Shown here: piece by piece, positions 1-6,665 of the stretch | Layout: every line of letters starts with the position of its first letter | Numbering within the stretch: position 1 is the first letter of the stretch | Assembly: GCA_903907665.1 (NCBI GenBank) | Contig: CAIVOW010000049.1 | Location: 1 to 15,073, forward strand | From: an uncultured Actinomycetes bacterium | GTDB lineage: Bacteria > Actinomycetota > Actinomycetes > Nanopelagicales > Nanopelagicaceae | Direction: 5' to 3' | DNA: 15,073 nt | Program-made: the position numbers and the translations under genes | The notes under the pieces: generated by a model | Database searches by the model: none | What the model was told of the DNA's origin: nothing | The model's input: only the letters and a program-made list of their open reading frames with translations

Positions 1-1202
1 CGCACCGCGTTGAAGTTCCAGCGCTTGAGTTCAAGTAAATCCTCACGCATATCGTCGCGAGTTAATGCACGCCCGGTATATCGATTGAAATCGTGTCGAT
101 TAATTCCGTAGAAAATTACAGCTTTTCCATTAATCAGCAAATCGCAGCCAACGACCTTTACCGACCTAAAGCCAATTCGTTGAGATGAAACCTCTACAAC
201 TTGTCCTGTCGGATCGCAGAGCTCAATATTTAATGTATATAACTGCGGATTTTCAGCAGACCAGGGCTTTATACGTGGGAGTGTAGTTTTAAACTCAATA
301 GCACCAGCTGGAGAGGGTTCGGCTTTTTCAATGAAGTTGCGTGTTTTTTGTGGCATATCGCCGGCCCAGAATTTTCCATGGAAATATGCATTGCTGGCAT
401 TTCGTAACTCTTCATTGTAGTCAGTCCAAATAGGGGCGGTAAAAGTGTGGACCGTCTTGGATAACTGCGCTGACTTAACTTTAGGTAACTCTTCGATGTT
501 GACCCTTAATGTGTAGCCATCGGTTGATAAATTATCTACCGAGCAGATTTGGGCACGGATATCTAACGTTCCAGTGGTGCCGTCTTTTTCAAGCCCAGCA
601 GCTGTGTAAAAACGCTCGATAAAAACTTTGTGTGTTGCAAATAGTTTTACTGAGCGGGTAATGCCACCATGCCACCACTGATCTTGATCTTCAATGAAAG
701 TTGCATCTGACCATTTAGTGACGTCGATTCGAATTACATTTGAACCTCTACGGAGAAATTTCGTTACATCGAACTCTGCGGCAAGACGTGAGTCTTTAGT
801 GAGTCCGACCTCTGTGCCATTGATGTATATAAGTGCTACTGATTCATATCCACCTAAGTGCAAAACAATTCGCTTATCTTTCCAACTCTCTGGAACTTCA
901 AAATCACGCTCATAAATGCCGTGCGGGTTTTCAGCCGGAACAAAAGGTGGTTGCTCCTCAAAAGGCATCTGAACATTTGTGTAAATCGGCTTATCGAAGA
1001 AGACGTCGCTCTCTGGCTGCATCGTCCATAAACCGGGTACGGGGATCGATGACCACTTTTTGCCGATGCGATCTAGTGGGCTACGCAGCAGCTGAAAGCG
1101 CCACGTACCATCGAGTGAGATCTTCTCAATATGCTCGATATTGAGCATGGGCAATCGATTAACCGAGCTGGTTTCAGGGCTCATCCAGTAGTTCGTAATC
1201 AT
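1..1202 (-). CDS. lacZ: Beta-galactosidase, GH2 family (N-terminal part; gene runs off the left edge)
   Basis: This gene encodes the first 400 residues of a LacZ-type glycoside hydrolase family 2 enzyme, which hydrolyses terminal beta-galactosides such as lactose. The translation from ATG 1200-1202 shows IYTNV (73-77), PPFVPAENPHGIY (85-97), DSRLAAEFD (137-145) and IEDQDQWW (170-177), all conserved in the LacZ sugar-binding domain. In E. coli LacZ the second Asp of EDQD is the galactose/sodium ligand. An immunoglobulin-like domain follows (about 195-350), and the TIM barrel begins at GINRHDF (366-372). Family members are about 1000 residues, so roughly 60% including the catalytic glutamates lies outside. 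The start fits because family members begin with a similar YW...P..TS.NRLP segment. No Shine-Dalgarno sequence is visible. No signal peptide is seen, so it is probably cytoplasmic. It is divergent from ppk and functionally unrelated to it. Confidence 0.93.
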   Translation of the reverse strand, partial: MITNYWMSPETSSVNRLPMLNIEHIEKISLDGTWRFQLLRSPLDRIGKKWSSIPVPGLWTMQPESDVFFDKPIYTNVQMPFEEQPPFVPAENPHGIYERDFEVPESWKDKRIVLHLGGYESVALIYINGTEVGLTKDSRLAAEFDVTKFLRRGSNVIRIDVTKWSDATFIEDQDQWWHGGITRSVKLFATHKVFIERFYTAAGLEKDGTTGTLDIRAQICSVDNLSTDGYTLRVNIEELPKVKSAQLSKTVHTFTAPIWTDYNEELRNASNAYFHGKFWAGDMPQKTRNFIEKAEPSPAGAIEFKTTLPRIKPWSAENPQLYTLNIELCDPTGQVVEVSSQRIGFRSVKVVGCDLLINGKAVIFYGINRHDFNRYTGRALTRDDMREDLLELKRWNFNAV

Positions 1203-1208
1203 GGGCTC

Positions 1209-1214
1209 AATTCT
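1209..1214 (-). promoter_or_regulatory. Possible leaderless -10 of lacZ (near match)
   Basis: Read on the minus strand, CAGAAT lies 6 bases before the lacZ ATG, allowing one base of uncertainty in the spacer. It differs from the TANNNT hexamer of other genes here only at the first base. lacZ has no Shine-Dalgarno sequence, so a leaderless start is possible, but this is the weakest case in the window. Confidence 0.25.
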
Positions 1215-1243
1215 GCCAGTTGAGCGCAATTGGCGCGATAGGG

Positions 1244-1265
1244 CCATTGGTTTACCAATTGGCCA
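1244..1265. promoter_or_regulatory. Imperfect palindrome between lacZ and ppk (candidate operator)
   Basis: ATTGGT (1246-1251) and ACCAAT (1254-1259) form a perfect 6-base inverted repeat with a 2-base spacer, in the 108-base gap between the divergent lacZ and ppk genes. The right half also forms the self-palindrome CCAATTGG (1255-1262). The octamer CAATTGGC occurs twice, at 1227-1234 and 1256-1263. Both copies are in a position to control lacZ. No regulator gene is in the window, and the repeated motif could be chance. Confidence 0.35.
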
Positions 1266-1297
1266 CATTCTCGACATTCACCGTTCACTCTGTGGTT

Positions 1298-1301
1298 GGA
1301 G
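1298..1301 (+). promoter_or_regulatory. Shine-Dalgarno of ppk (decides the start)
   Basis: GGAG lies 9 bases before ATG 1311. It overlaps an upstream in-frame TTG at 1296, which has no ribosome binding site of its own, so ATG 1311 is preferred. Confidence 0.65.
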
Positions 1302-1310
1302 AATGAAAGC

Positions 1311-3368
1311 ATGAAGTTTGCAAATGTCACTGACCGGGAGCTTAGTTGGCTCGACTTTGACGAGCGCGTACTGGAGTTGGCCGAGGATCCAGATATTCCA
1401 CTTTTGGAACGAGTTCGGTTTCTATCTATATTTTCATCAAATCTTGACGAGTTTTTTATGGTGCGGGTGGCAACCCTCATGAGCAAAATTGAGAATGAGA
1501 TTTCAACGCCGAACGTTGCAGGTTTTGCTCCAAAAGACTTAATGAAGGAAATTTCACTTAATACCAAGGTTCTAATTGAGCGGCAGATAAAGATTTTACA
1601 TGAAGACATTATTCCGAAACTAAAAGTGCAAGGAATTGAATTTTTGAATTGGGAGGGTCTAGATAAGACGGAAAGAACCTATTTAGGGAAATTCTTTCAA
1701 GAGCGTATACAGCCTGTTCTCACACCGCTCGCCGTTGATCCGTCTCACCCATTTCCCTATATTTCAGGGCTTTCATTAAATCTGGCTGTAATTGTAAAGA
1801 ATCCAGATTCAGATGAAGAGTTTTTTGCTCGTGTCAAAGTACCTGGAATTCTCCCTCGCTTTATCGCAACAGCTAAGAGAGGATCGACGCACTTTATTTC
1901 TATTGAGGAGTTAATCGCAAATAACTTGCAAGAACTTTTCCCTGGGATGCTAATTCAGGATCATTACTCATTTCGAATTACTCGAAACCAAGACTTAGAG
2001 TTAGATGAAGAAGATTCAGATGACATTTTACTCTCACTTGAACAAGAACTATCGAGGCGCCGATTTGGGCCGCCGGTTCGACTTGAAATTGAGAGTGGTG
2101 TCGAGGCGCGCTTACTCAATCGATTAGCCTCAGAACTTGACGTTAGCGAAGAAAATATTTTTCAAGTGCCACTTCCCCTCGATCTGACTGGGCTTAATAA
2201 AATTGCAGACCTTGGATTCCCAGATTTAAAATATAAGAGCTTTAGATCACGTACAGCCAAGTCCCTCTCGGAGGTTGATCCACGAGATACGGATCTATTT
2301 TTCGGAGCAATTCGCCAAGGTGAGATTCTGCTCCACCATCCCTATGAATCTTTTACTTCATCGGTCGTACACTTTTTGCAAAGCGCGGCCCAAGATCCTC
2401 ATGTTTTAGCGATCAAACAGACGCTTTACAGGACGTCTGGAGATTCACCAATAATTGAAGCTTTAATTGAGGCTGCAGAAGCTGGAAAAGAAGTTTTGGC
2501 CGTCATTGAAATCCGTGCTCGCTTTGACGAGCAGGCAAATGTGCGATGGGCGAGAAAACTTGAGGCCGCGGGAGTGCATGTGGTGTACGGCCTTATGGGC
2601 TTAAAAACTCATGCAAAGTTATCACTCATAGTCCGTGATGAACCAACTGGCTGGCGACGTTATTGTCATGTTGGAACAGGAAATTACAATCCAAAGACTG
2701 CACGCATTTACGAGGATCTTGGAATGCTAAGTGCCGATATCGAGCTCGCGGAGGATCTAACTAAACTCTTTAACCAACTATCTGGTTTTGCTCCTAAATA
2801 CACGTATTCTCGACTTCTAGTGGCACCTCGGACACTTCGATCAGGAATTACAGAACGTATTGATCGGGAAATTGAACATGCAAAAGCAGGCAAACCCGCA
2901 GGAATTCAACTCAAACTCAACTCAATTCTTGATGAGAGTTTCGTGACTAAACTTTATGAAGCTTCTCAAGCCGGCGTAAAGATAGAACTCCTTATTCGGG
3001 GTATTTGTGCAGTTCAGCCCGGAATAAAAGGATTATCAGAAAACATCACCGTTAAATCTGTTTTAGGTCGCTTTCTTGAACATTCACGTATCTTTCATTT
3101 CATAAATGATGGGAATCACGAATATTGGATAGGTAGCGCAGATTTAATGGGGCGCAATTTAGATCGACGTGTAGAGAGTTTAATTCGAATTGATAAGAAG
3201 GAACATCATCAAAGGTTGCAAAGAATTCTGGATTTGGGTCTTTCAGATCAAACTTCAAGCTGGGAGTTGACTGGAGTCGATTGGGTTAGAAAAAGTTACG
3301 ATGATCAAGGCAAGCCGCGCAGAGATCTACACGCCACAATGATTGAGTTATATGCAAAGAATGGATAG
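1311..3368 (+). CDS. ppk: Polyphosphate kinase PPK1
   Basis: PPK1 reversibly transfers the ATP gamma-phosphate to a growing inorganic polyphosphate chain. The product is 685 residues, typical of the family. The N-terminal domain begins with the characteristic DRELSWLDFDERVLELA and SNLDEFFMVRV segments. The C1 domain has ARFDEQANVRWARKLE and GLKTHAKL. The histidine that is autophosphorylated in E. coli PPK matches H453 in CHVGTGNYNP, and the second essential histidine matches H591 in FLEHSRIF. The C2 domain ends with the GSADLMGRNLDRRVE segment. All key motifs are intact. ATG 1311 is chosen because GGAG is 9 bases upstream. mutT1 follows after 3 bases, so the two are almost certainly co-transcribed. 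The same ppk-mutT1 neighbourhood is known in mycobacteria. Confidence 0.97.
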   Translation: MKFANVTDRELSWLDFDERVLELAEDPDIPLLERVRFLSIFSSNLDEFFMVRVATLMSKIENEISTPNVAGFAPKDLMKEISLNTKVLIERQIKILHEDIIPKLKVQGIEFLNWEGLDKTERTYLGKFFQERIQPVLTPLAVDPSHPFPYISGLSLNLAVIVKNPDSDEEFFARVKVPGILPRFIATAKRGSTHFISIEELIANNLQELFPGMLIQDHYSFRITRNQDLELDEEDSDDILLSLEQELSRRRFGPPVRLEIESGVEARLLNRLASELDVSEENIFQVPLPLDLTGLNKIADLGFPDLKYKSFRSRTAKSLSEVDPRDTDLFFGAIRQGEILLHHPYESFTSSVVHFLQSAAQDPHVLAIKQTLYRTSGDSPIIEALIEAAEAGKEVLAVIEIRARFDEQANVRWARKLEAAGVHVVYGLMGLKTHAKLSLIVRDEPTGWRRYCHVGTGNYNPKTARIYEDLGMLSADIELAEDLTKLFNQLSGFAPKYTYSRLLVAPRTLRSGITERIDREIEHAKAGKPAGIQLKLNSILDESFVTKLYEASQAGVKIELLIRGICAVQPGIKGLSENITVKSVLGRFLEHSRIFHFINDGNHEYWIGSADLMGRNLDRRVESLIRIDKKEHHQRLQRILDLGLSDQTSSWELTGVDWVRKSYDDQGKPRRDLHATMIELYAKNG

Positions 3369-3371
3369 TTG

Positions 3372-4271
3372 ATGCCAAACGAAGATACGGTTATTTACGC
3401 TGCCGGCGCAGTTTTATGGCGCATTGATGCCGATAAGAAGATAGAGATCGCTTTAATTCACCGGCCTCGATATGACGATTGGTCACTTCCAAAAGGAAAG
3501 CTAGATCCTAATGAAACGATGATTGGTTGTGCCCATCGTGAAGTTATGGAAGAGACGGGTTATGACGCAGTCTTCGGGCCTGAAATTGGCCATGCGACAT
3601 ACATCGTCGACGGTGTTACCAAACTTGTTAAATACTGGTCTGCACAAGCTGTTGGTGAAGCCACTGGAAAGCCAAATCCACTGGAAGTTGATGAGATTCT
3701 CTGGCTGTCTCCAGCAGATGCTCGTTTGAAATTAACTCTCGATGATGATCGATTGATCGTAGATTTCTTTCTTGAGTTTGGAACTGGCACCACTCCGTTA
3801 GTACTGCTGCGTCACGCTAAAGCTATAAAACGCGAAGATTGGGATGGTGACGACGGTGATCGCCCATTAGCCAATGTTGGACAGATTCAAGCAAAACGGC
3901 TTTTATCGAAGTATTTACCTTATGGCATTGAAGTTGTTCACTCCTCCGATGCGATGCGATGCATAGAGACTATCGAACCGATGACACGCGCATTGAAAAT
4001 GCATCCAATTTTTTCATCGGGCTTAAGTGAATATGAATTTGCTAAAGATAAAGACCTCGCCCTTGATTACGCACAAGATCTCATGAACCGGGGGCAGAGC
4101 GCGATTATCTGCAGTCATAACCCGATCTTGCCAAAATTACTGAAGAAATTAATCGGAAAGAAGAATTTTAAAGAGCTGGGTCCAGATTTGAAACCCGCTG
4201 AGTCATGGGTACTCCATCACAGAGATGGTGAAATCATTGCAGTGGACTGGGTTAGCGCACCTAATTCTTAA
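3372..4271 (+). CDS. mutT1: MutT1-like Nudix hydrolase fused to a histidine phosphatase domain
   Basis: This is a 299-residue two-domain protein. Residues 1-135 are a Nudix domain with a complete Nudix box at 42-64: G42, E48, then REVMEETGY at 56-64. The C-terminal half is a histidine phosphatase of the SixA/phosphoglycerate-mutase type, with RHAK at 147-150 and a second histidine at H249 (SHNP). The architecture matches mycobacterial MutT1, which converts 8-oxo-dGTP to 8-oxo-dGDP and hydrolyses diadenosine polyphosphates. That activity is inferred from family, not shown by the sequence. ATG 3372 sits 3 bases after the ppk stop. An in-frame TTG at 3369 is less likely. The small gap suggests translational coupling to ppk. 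Its stop is one base from the stop of convergent ppx. Confidence 0.92.
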   Translation: MPNEDTVIYAAGAVLWRIDADKKIEIALIHRPRYDDWSLPKGKLDPNETMIGCAHREVMEETGYDAVFGPEIGHATYIVDGVTKLVKYWSAQAVGEATGKPNPLEVDEILWLSPADARLKLTLDDDRLIVDFFLEFGTGTTPLVLLRHAKAIKREDWDGDDGDRPLANVGQIQAKRLLSKYLPYGIEVVHSSDAMRCIETIEPMTRALKMHPIFSSGLSEYEFAKDKDLALDYAQDLMNRGQSAIICSHNPILPKLLKKLIGKKNFKELGPDLKPAESWVLHHRDGEIIAVDWVSAPNS

Positions 4272-4272
4272 A

Positions 4273-5190
4273 TTATCCCTGAAGCCAATCTAACCTTCGC
4301 AAGACAATTCCCTCACGCAGTGCCCATGGGCAGATTTCAACTCTGTTTATTTCTAAGACATCCATGACTGAGTGTGCGACTACAGCACCAGCAACAATCT
4401 GTTGGGCTCTACTAGCTGAAACTCCAGGTAACTCTGCCCTTGCTCTATCGCTCATAACTGAAAGTTTCGCAGTCATCGCCTCGAGGTTGGCAATCTCTAA
4501 ATACTTTGGATTGTCATTAAACCAGTATCCGGAAAGTCGGGCTAGAGTTCGAAATGTTTTGCTTGTAGCAACAAAATGATTGGCATCATGGGAACGAAGA
4601 ATTGCCGGTAATTTTTCGTCAAGAATGCTAACAACGTAGCTCTGTAAGAATTTAACATCTTTTGAAGAGTATGGATCGCCACTTAAAAAATCCCTGGTCA
4701 ACCGTGCTGCACCTAATGGCAAAGAAAGCGTAGCCTCCGGGTTCTCATCTACTCCGGATGCAATCTCTAGAGATCCTCCTCCAATATCGAGCATGAGTAA
4801 TTTTCCGGCTGACCAACCAAACCATCGGCGTACTGCAAGAAATGTCATTCGTGCTTCCTCATCGCCAGTAAGAATCTGCAAGTCAATCTGGTGACGTTTA
4901 TTAATCTCTTGAATAATGCTTGTACTATTCTTGGCATCTCTAACCGCAGATGTTGCAAAAGCTAAAATCTCATCGGTGTTATTTTCCCGAGCATGTGCCA
5001 CTGCACTGGCAATCGCTTCATGAAGTAGATTGATGCCCTCCGCAGAAATCGTCCCTGATTTATTGAGAAATTGAGTCAGCCGGAGTTCGACTTTGTAGTT
5101 GGTGGTCGGCGTTGGTCGGGCTCCGATATGAGCATCCATTACTTGCAGGTGGATCGTGTTAGATCCCACATCCAATACGCCTAATCTCAC
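4273..5190 (-). CDS. ppx: Exopolyphosphatase, Ppx/GppA family (short actinobacterial type)
   Basis: This 305-residue single-unit Ppx/GppA phosphatase belongs to the ASKHA fold. Family members hydrolyse terminal phosphates of polyphosphate or the 5'-phosphate of pppGpp. Visible motifs are DVGSNT (7-12) for the phosphate-1 loop, TSAVRDA (80-86), GDEEAR (109-114) carrying the catalytic acidic residue, and DIGGGS (135-140) for the phosphate-2 loop. It lacks the C-terminal HD-like domains of long E. coli Ppx, as do the two short mycobacterial homologues, which differ in substrate use. Sequence alone does not say whether polyphosphate or pppGpp is preferred, but the convergent ppk favours polyphosphate. 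The start is GTG 5190, preceded at 6 bases by a -10-like hexamer, suggesting a leaderless mRNA. Confidence 0.93.
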   Translation of the reverse strand: MRLGVLDVGSNTIHLQVMDAHIGARPTPTTNYKVELRLTQFLNKSGTISAEGINLLHEAIASAVAHARENNTDEILAFATSAVRDAKNSTSIIQEINKRHQIDLQILTGDEEARMTFLAVRRWFGWSAGKLLMLDIGGGSLEIASGVDENPEATLSLPLGAARLTRDFLSGDPYSSKDVKFLQSYVVSILDEKLPAILRSHDANHFVATSKTFRTLARLSGYWFNDNPKYLEIANLEAMTAKLSVMSDRARAELPGVSASRAQQIVAGAVVAHSVMDVLEINRVEICPWALREGIVLRRLDWLQG

Positions 5191-5196
5191 GGGGTA

Positions 5197-5202
5197 AACC
5201 TA
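5197..5202 (-). promoter_or_regulatory. Leaderless -10 of ppx (TAGGTT)
   Basis: Read on the minus strand, TAGGTT is followed by TACCCC and then the GTG start, so transcription should begin at or next to the start codon. A purine-rich stretch further upstream is a less convincing Shine-Dalgarno alternative. Confidence 0.55.
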
Positions 5203-5252
5203 CCCTCTGCCTTGCTCTAGCTTCTCGATTTCTAGATTTTGCAACTCACTGC

Positions 5253-5258
5253 CATAAT
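5253..5258 (+). promoter_or_regulatory. Candidate -10 of the tRNA-Thr transcript (CATAAT)
   Basis: CATAAT matches the TATAAT consensus at five of six positions, and a start about 7 bases later would fall at G5266, the first base of a hairpin. No good -35 lies at the usual distance. TAGATT at 5233-5238 is an alternative, with TTGCTC at a short 15-base spacing. Confidence 0.4.
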
Positions 5259-5265
5259 TGCCGCT

Positions 5266-5295
5266 GGTCGAAAGACCGATACGTGTTCGCACGTA
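5266..5295 (+). other. Two tandem tetraloop hairpins in the tRNA-Thr 5' leader
   Basis: GGTC-GAAA-GACC (5266-5277) has a 4-bp stem with a GNRA-type loop. Two bases later, TACGTG-TTCG-CACGTA (5280-5295) is a perfect 6-bp stem with a TTCG loop. The second ends one base before the mature tRNA. Neither is followed by a T-tract, and no gene precedes them on this strand, so they are not an ordinary terminator. They could fold in the pre-tRNA leader or act as DNA palindromes. Confidence 0.5.
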
Positions 5296-5296
5296 G

Positions 5297-5368
5297 GCCT
5301 CTCTAGCTCAGTGGTAGAGCAGCGCACTTGTAATGCGCAGGTCGTCAGTTCAATCCTGACGGGGGGCT
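5297..5368 (+). tRNA. tRNA-Thr (anticodon TGT)
   Basis: A complete cloverleaf can be drawn. The acceptor stem is GCCTCTC with GGGGGGC (two G-T wobbles). The D arm is GCTC/GAGC, and the anticodon stem GCGCA/TGCGC closes the loop CTTGTAA, with TGT at 5329-5331 reading ACA threonine codons. The variable loop is AGGTC, and the T arm is GTCAG/CTGAC with loop TTCAATC. The base after the acceptor stem is T5368. CCA is not encoded (CGT follows), so it must be added by nucleotidyltransferase. The next gene's Shine-Dalgarno begins only 14 bases downstream. Confidence 0.95.
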
Positions 5369-5382
5369 CGTACGTTTTAAGT

Positions 5383-5389
5383 AAAGGAG
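5383..5389 (+). promoter_or_regulatory. Strong Shine-Dalgarno of the carbonic anhydrase gene
   Basis: AAAGGAG lies 6 bases before ATG 5396. It is one of the best ribosome binding sites in the window and fixes the start codon. Confidence 0.8.
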
Positions 5390-5395
5390 TGGTTT

Positions 5396-5908
5396 ATGCC
5401 GCACTTTCCGCACGAAGAGTTCGCTGATGCGCTCGCAGCAAATGATGAGTACATCAAGAGTTTTAAGTATTCAGAGTTAACTGGCGTCGCGCAAAAAGGT
5501 TTAGCAATTGTTACATGCATGGATTCACGCATAAATCCCCTTTCGGTAGTTGGAATGCGATCAGGCGATGCCAAAATTCTGCGTAACGCGGGTGCGAGAG
5601 TAACTGAGGATGTTTTACGTACTTTGGTATTAGCAACTTATTTACTGGGCGTTAAACGTATTTTGATTATGCCTCACACAAACTGTCGAATGGCGATGGG
5701 CGAAGAAGCCGATATTCACGCGTTGATTCAAAAGGAACATGGCGTCGACACACGTAGCCTTGAGTTCCGTACAGTCACCGATCAAACCAAAGCATTAATC
5801 ACCGACGTAAATCGCGTTCGTGCCTATCCCTTATTAAATGAAGGTGTTGTAGTTGGCGGGGCAATTTACGATGTAACGAATGGAAAAATTACTCCGATTG
5901 ATTGTTAG
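5396..5908 (+). CDS. Beta-carbonic anhydrase (small type)
   Basis: The enzyme interconverts CO2 and bicarbonate with a zinc ion. The 170-residue protein shows the beta-class motifs CMDSR at 41-45 (zinc ligand C41, the D43/R45 catalytic dyad) and HTNC at 94-97 (zinc ligands H94 and C97). Its length and motif spacing fit the short mycobacterial MtcA1 (Rv1284)-like group. Family members usually have Asp where N96 stands in HTNC, a minor difference not at a zinc ligand. The protein is probably cytoplasmic, with no signal peptide. It starts 27 bases after tRNA-Thr with no obvious promoter between them, so it may be read from the tRNA transcript. Its last 20 bases overlap the 3' end of the convergent hydrolase gene. 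Confidence 0.93.
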   Translation: MPHFPHEEFADALAANDEYIKSFKYSELTGVAQKGLAIVTCMDSRINPLSVVGMRSGDAKILRNAGARVTEDVLRTLVLATYLLGVKRILIMPHTNCRMAMGEEADIHALIQKEHGVDTRSLEFRTVTDQTKALITDVNRVRAYPLLNEGVVVGGAIYDVTNGKITPIDC

Positions 5909-6665
5909 TTCGGCGTACCGGTGAACGAGTAATCGGATAACTTAGATCTTCTAAGAATTGAAGAATTACTGCATTCATTAACCCTGGTTTTTCCTTAACA
6001 ACTATGTGTGACGTACCCGGAATAACGGCCAATTGCCCCAGTGGTAGAGCTTCAAAAAGTGCGATCGTATGCGAATGATTGATTACATCATCGTCACCAA
6101 CTAGAACAAGCACTGGGCATTGGATTGTGGCAATTTCACCGAGCGTAAGCTTTGGTTCGCTCTCCCAAATTGCATGCATGCGGATAGTTTTTTCAAGCAA
6201 CGTATGTGGTGCATCGGGCGAGATTAAGTTGTATTCAGCTTGATCATCTTCGGAAATCTCGGGGTCGCCGAAAGCCTGCATAACACCGCTGAAGTGAAAA
6301 TTTGCACCGATGGCAACAATTGATTTAACAAGGTCCGGGCGTTGAATCGCGACCATTAGCGCGATAATTCCACCATCACTCCACCCGATTAAATGTGCGG
6401 GCTCCTTTACAACGTCCTCTAAATAAGCAATCGCCTCTTGAGTTTGAAACTCGAAGTGCAAACTCCCGGGTAGGTCTCCAGTGAAACCATGGGCAGTCCG
6501 GTCGTAGGCAAAAACATGAAACTCATCTTCAAGGGGAGGGACCATCAAGTAATCCCAGCTAGAAGTTTTGCTTAATCCTCCGTGAAGTAAAACCACGGCC
6601 TCGCCATCATTTTCCCACTCATAATTATAAACTTGGTGGCCGCGAAGGTTTATGTAATCTGGCAT
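5889..6665 (-). CDS. Alpha/beta hydrolase
   Basis: This 258-residue protein has an alpha/beta-hydrolase fold. Visible elements are the oxyanion-hole HGG at 28-30, the nucleophile elbow GWSDGG at 94-99 (S96), an acidic residue in GDDD at 190-193, and the catalytic histidine H220 in GTSH. The triad is therefore complete. The substrate cannot be told from sequence; the fold includes esterases, lipases, dehalogenases and C-C hydrolases. There is no signal peptide or membrane segment. Its ATG overlaps the stop of ndh by one base (TAATG on the minus strand), so translation is likely by reinitiation from ndh, and it is the second gene of that operon. It converges on the carbonic anhydrase gene with a 20-base overlap. 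Confidence 0.85.
   Translation of the reverse strand: MPDYINLRGHQVYNYEWENDGEAVVLLHGGLSKTSSWDYLMVPPLEDEFHVFAYDRTAHGFTGDLPGSLHFEFQTQEAIAYLEDVVKEPAHLIGWSDGGIIALMVAIQRPDLVKSIVAIGANFHFSGVMQAFGDPEISEDDQAEYNLISPDAPHTLLEKTIRMHAIWESEPKLTLGEIATIQCPVLVLVGDDDVINHSHTIALFEALPLGQLAVIPGTSHIVVKEKPGLMNAVILQFLEDLSYPITRSPVRRTNNQSE

Noticed and set aside
694..1144. Two plus-strand open frames of 73 and 103 codons
   Set aside because: They lie antisense to the clear lacZ coding sequence and resemble no protein family.
1296..1310. TTG start for ppk five codons upstream
   Set aside because: The TTG overlaps the GGAG that serves ATG 1311 and has no ribosome binding site of its own; the added residues are not family-like.
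1199..1609. Minus-strand open frame of 136 codons
   Set aside because: It is antisense to the start of ppk and Ser/Arg-rich in a way expected from reading a gene backwards.
3369..3371. TTG start for mutT1 directly after the ppk stop
   Set aside because: ATG follows immediately at 3372; it is the stronger codon and differs by only one residue.
4250..4295. GGTTAG (4250-4255) and CTAACC (4290-4295) as a bidirectional terminator at the mutT1/ppx junction
   Set aside because: A 6-base stem with a 34-base loop and no T-tract is not a credible terminator and is easily chance.
5239..5427. 62-codon open frame across the tRNA
   Set aside because: The frame runs through the whole tRNA-Thr gene into the carbonic anhydrase; no ribosome binding site or family resemblance.
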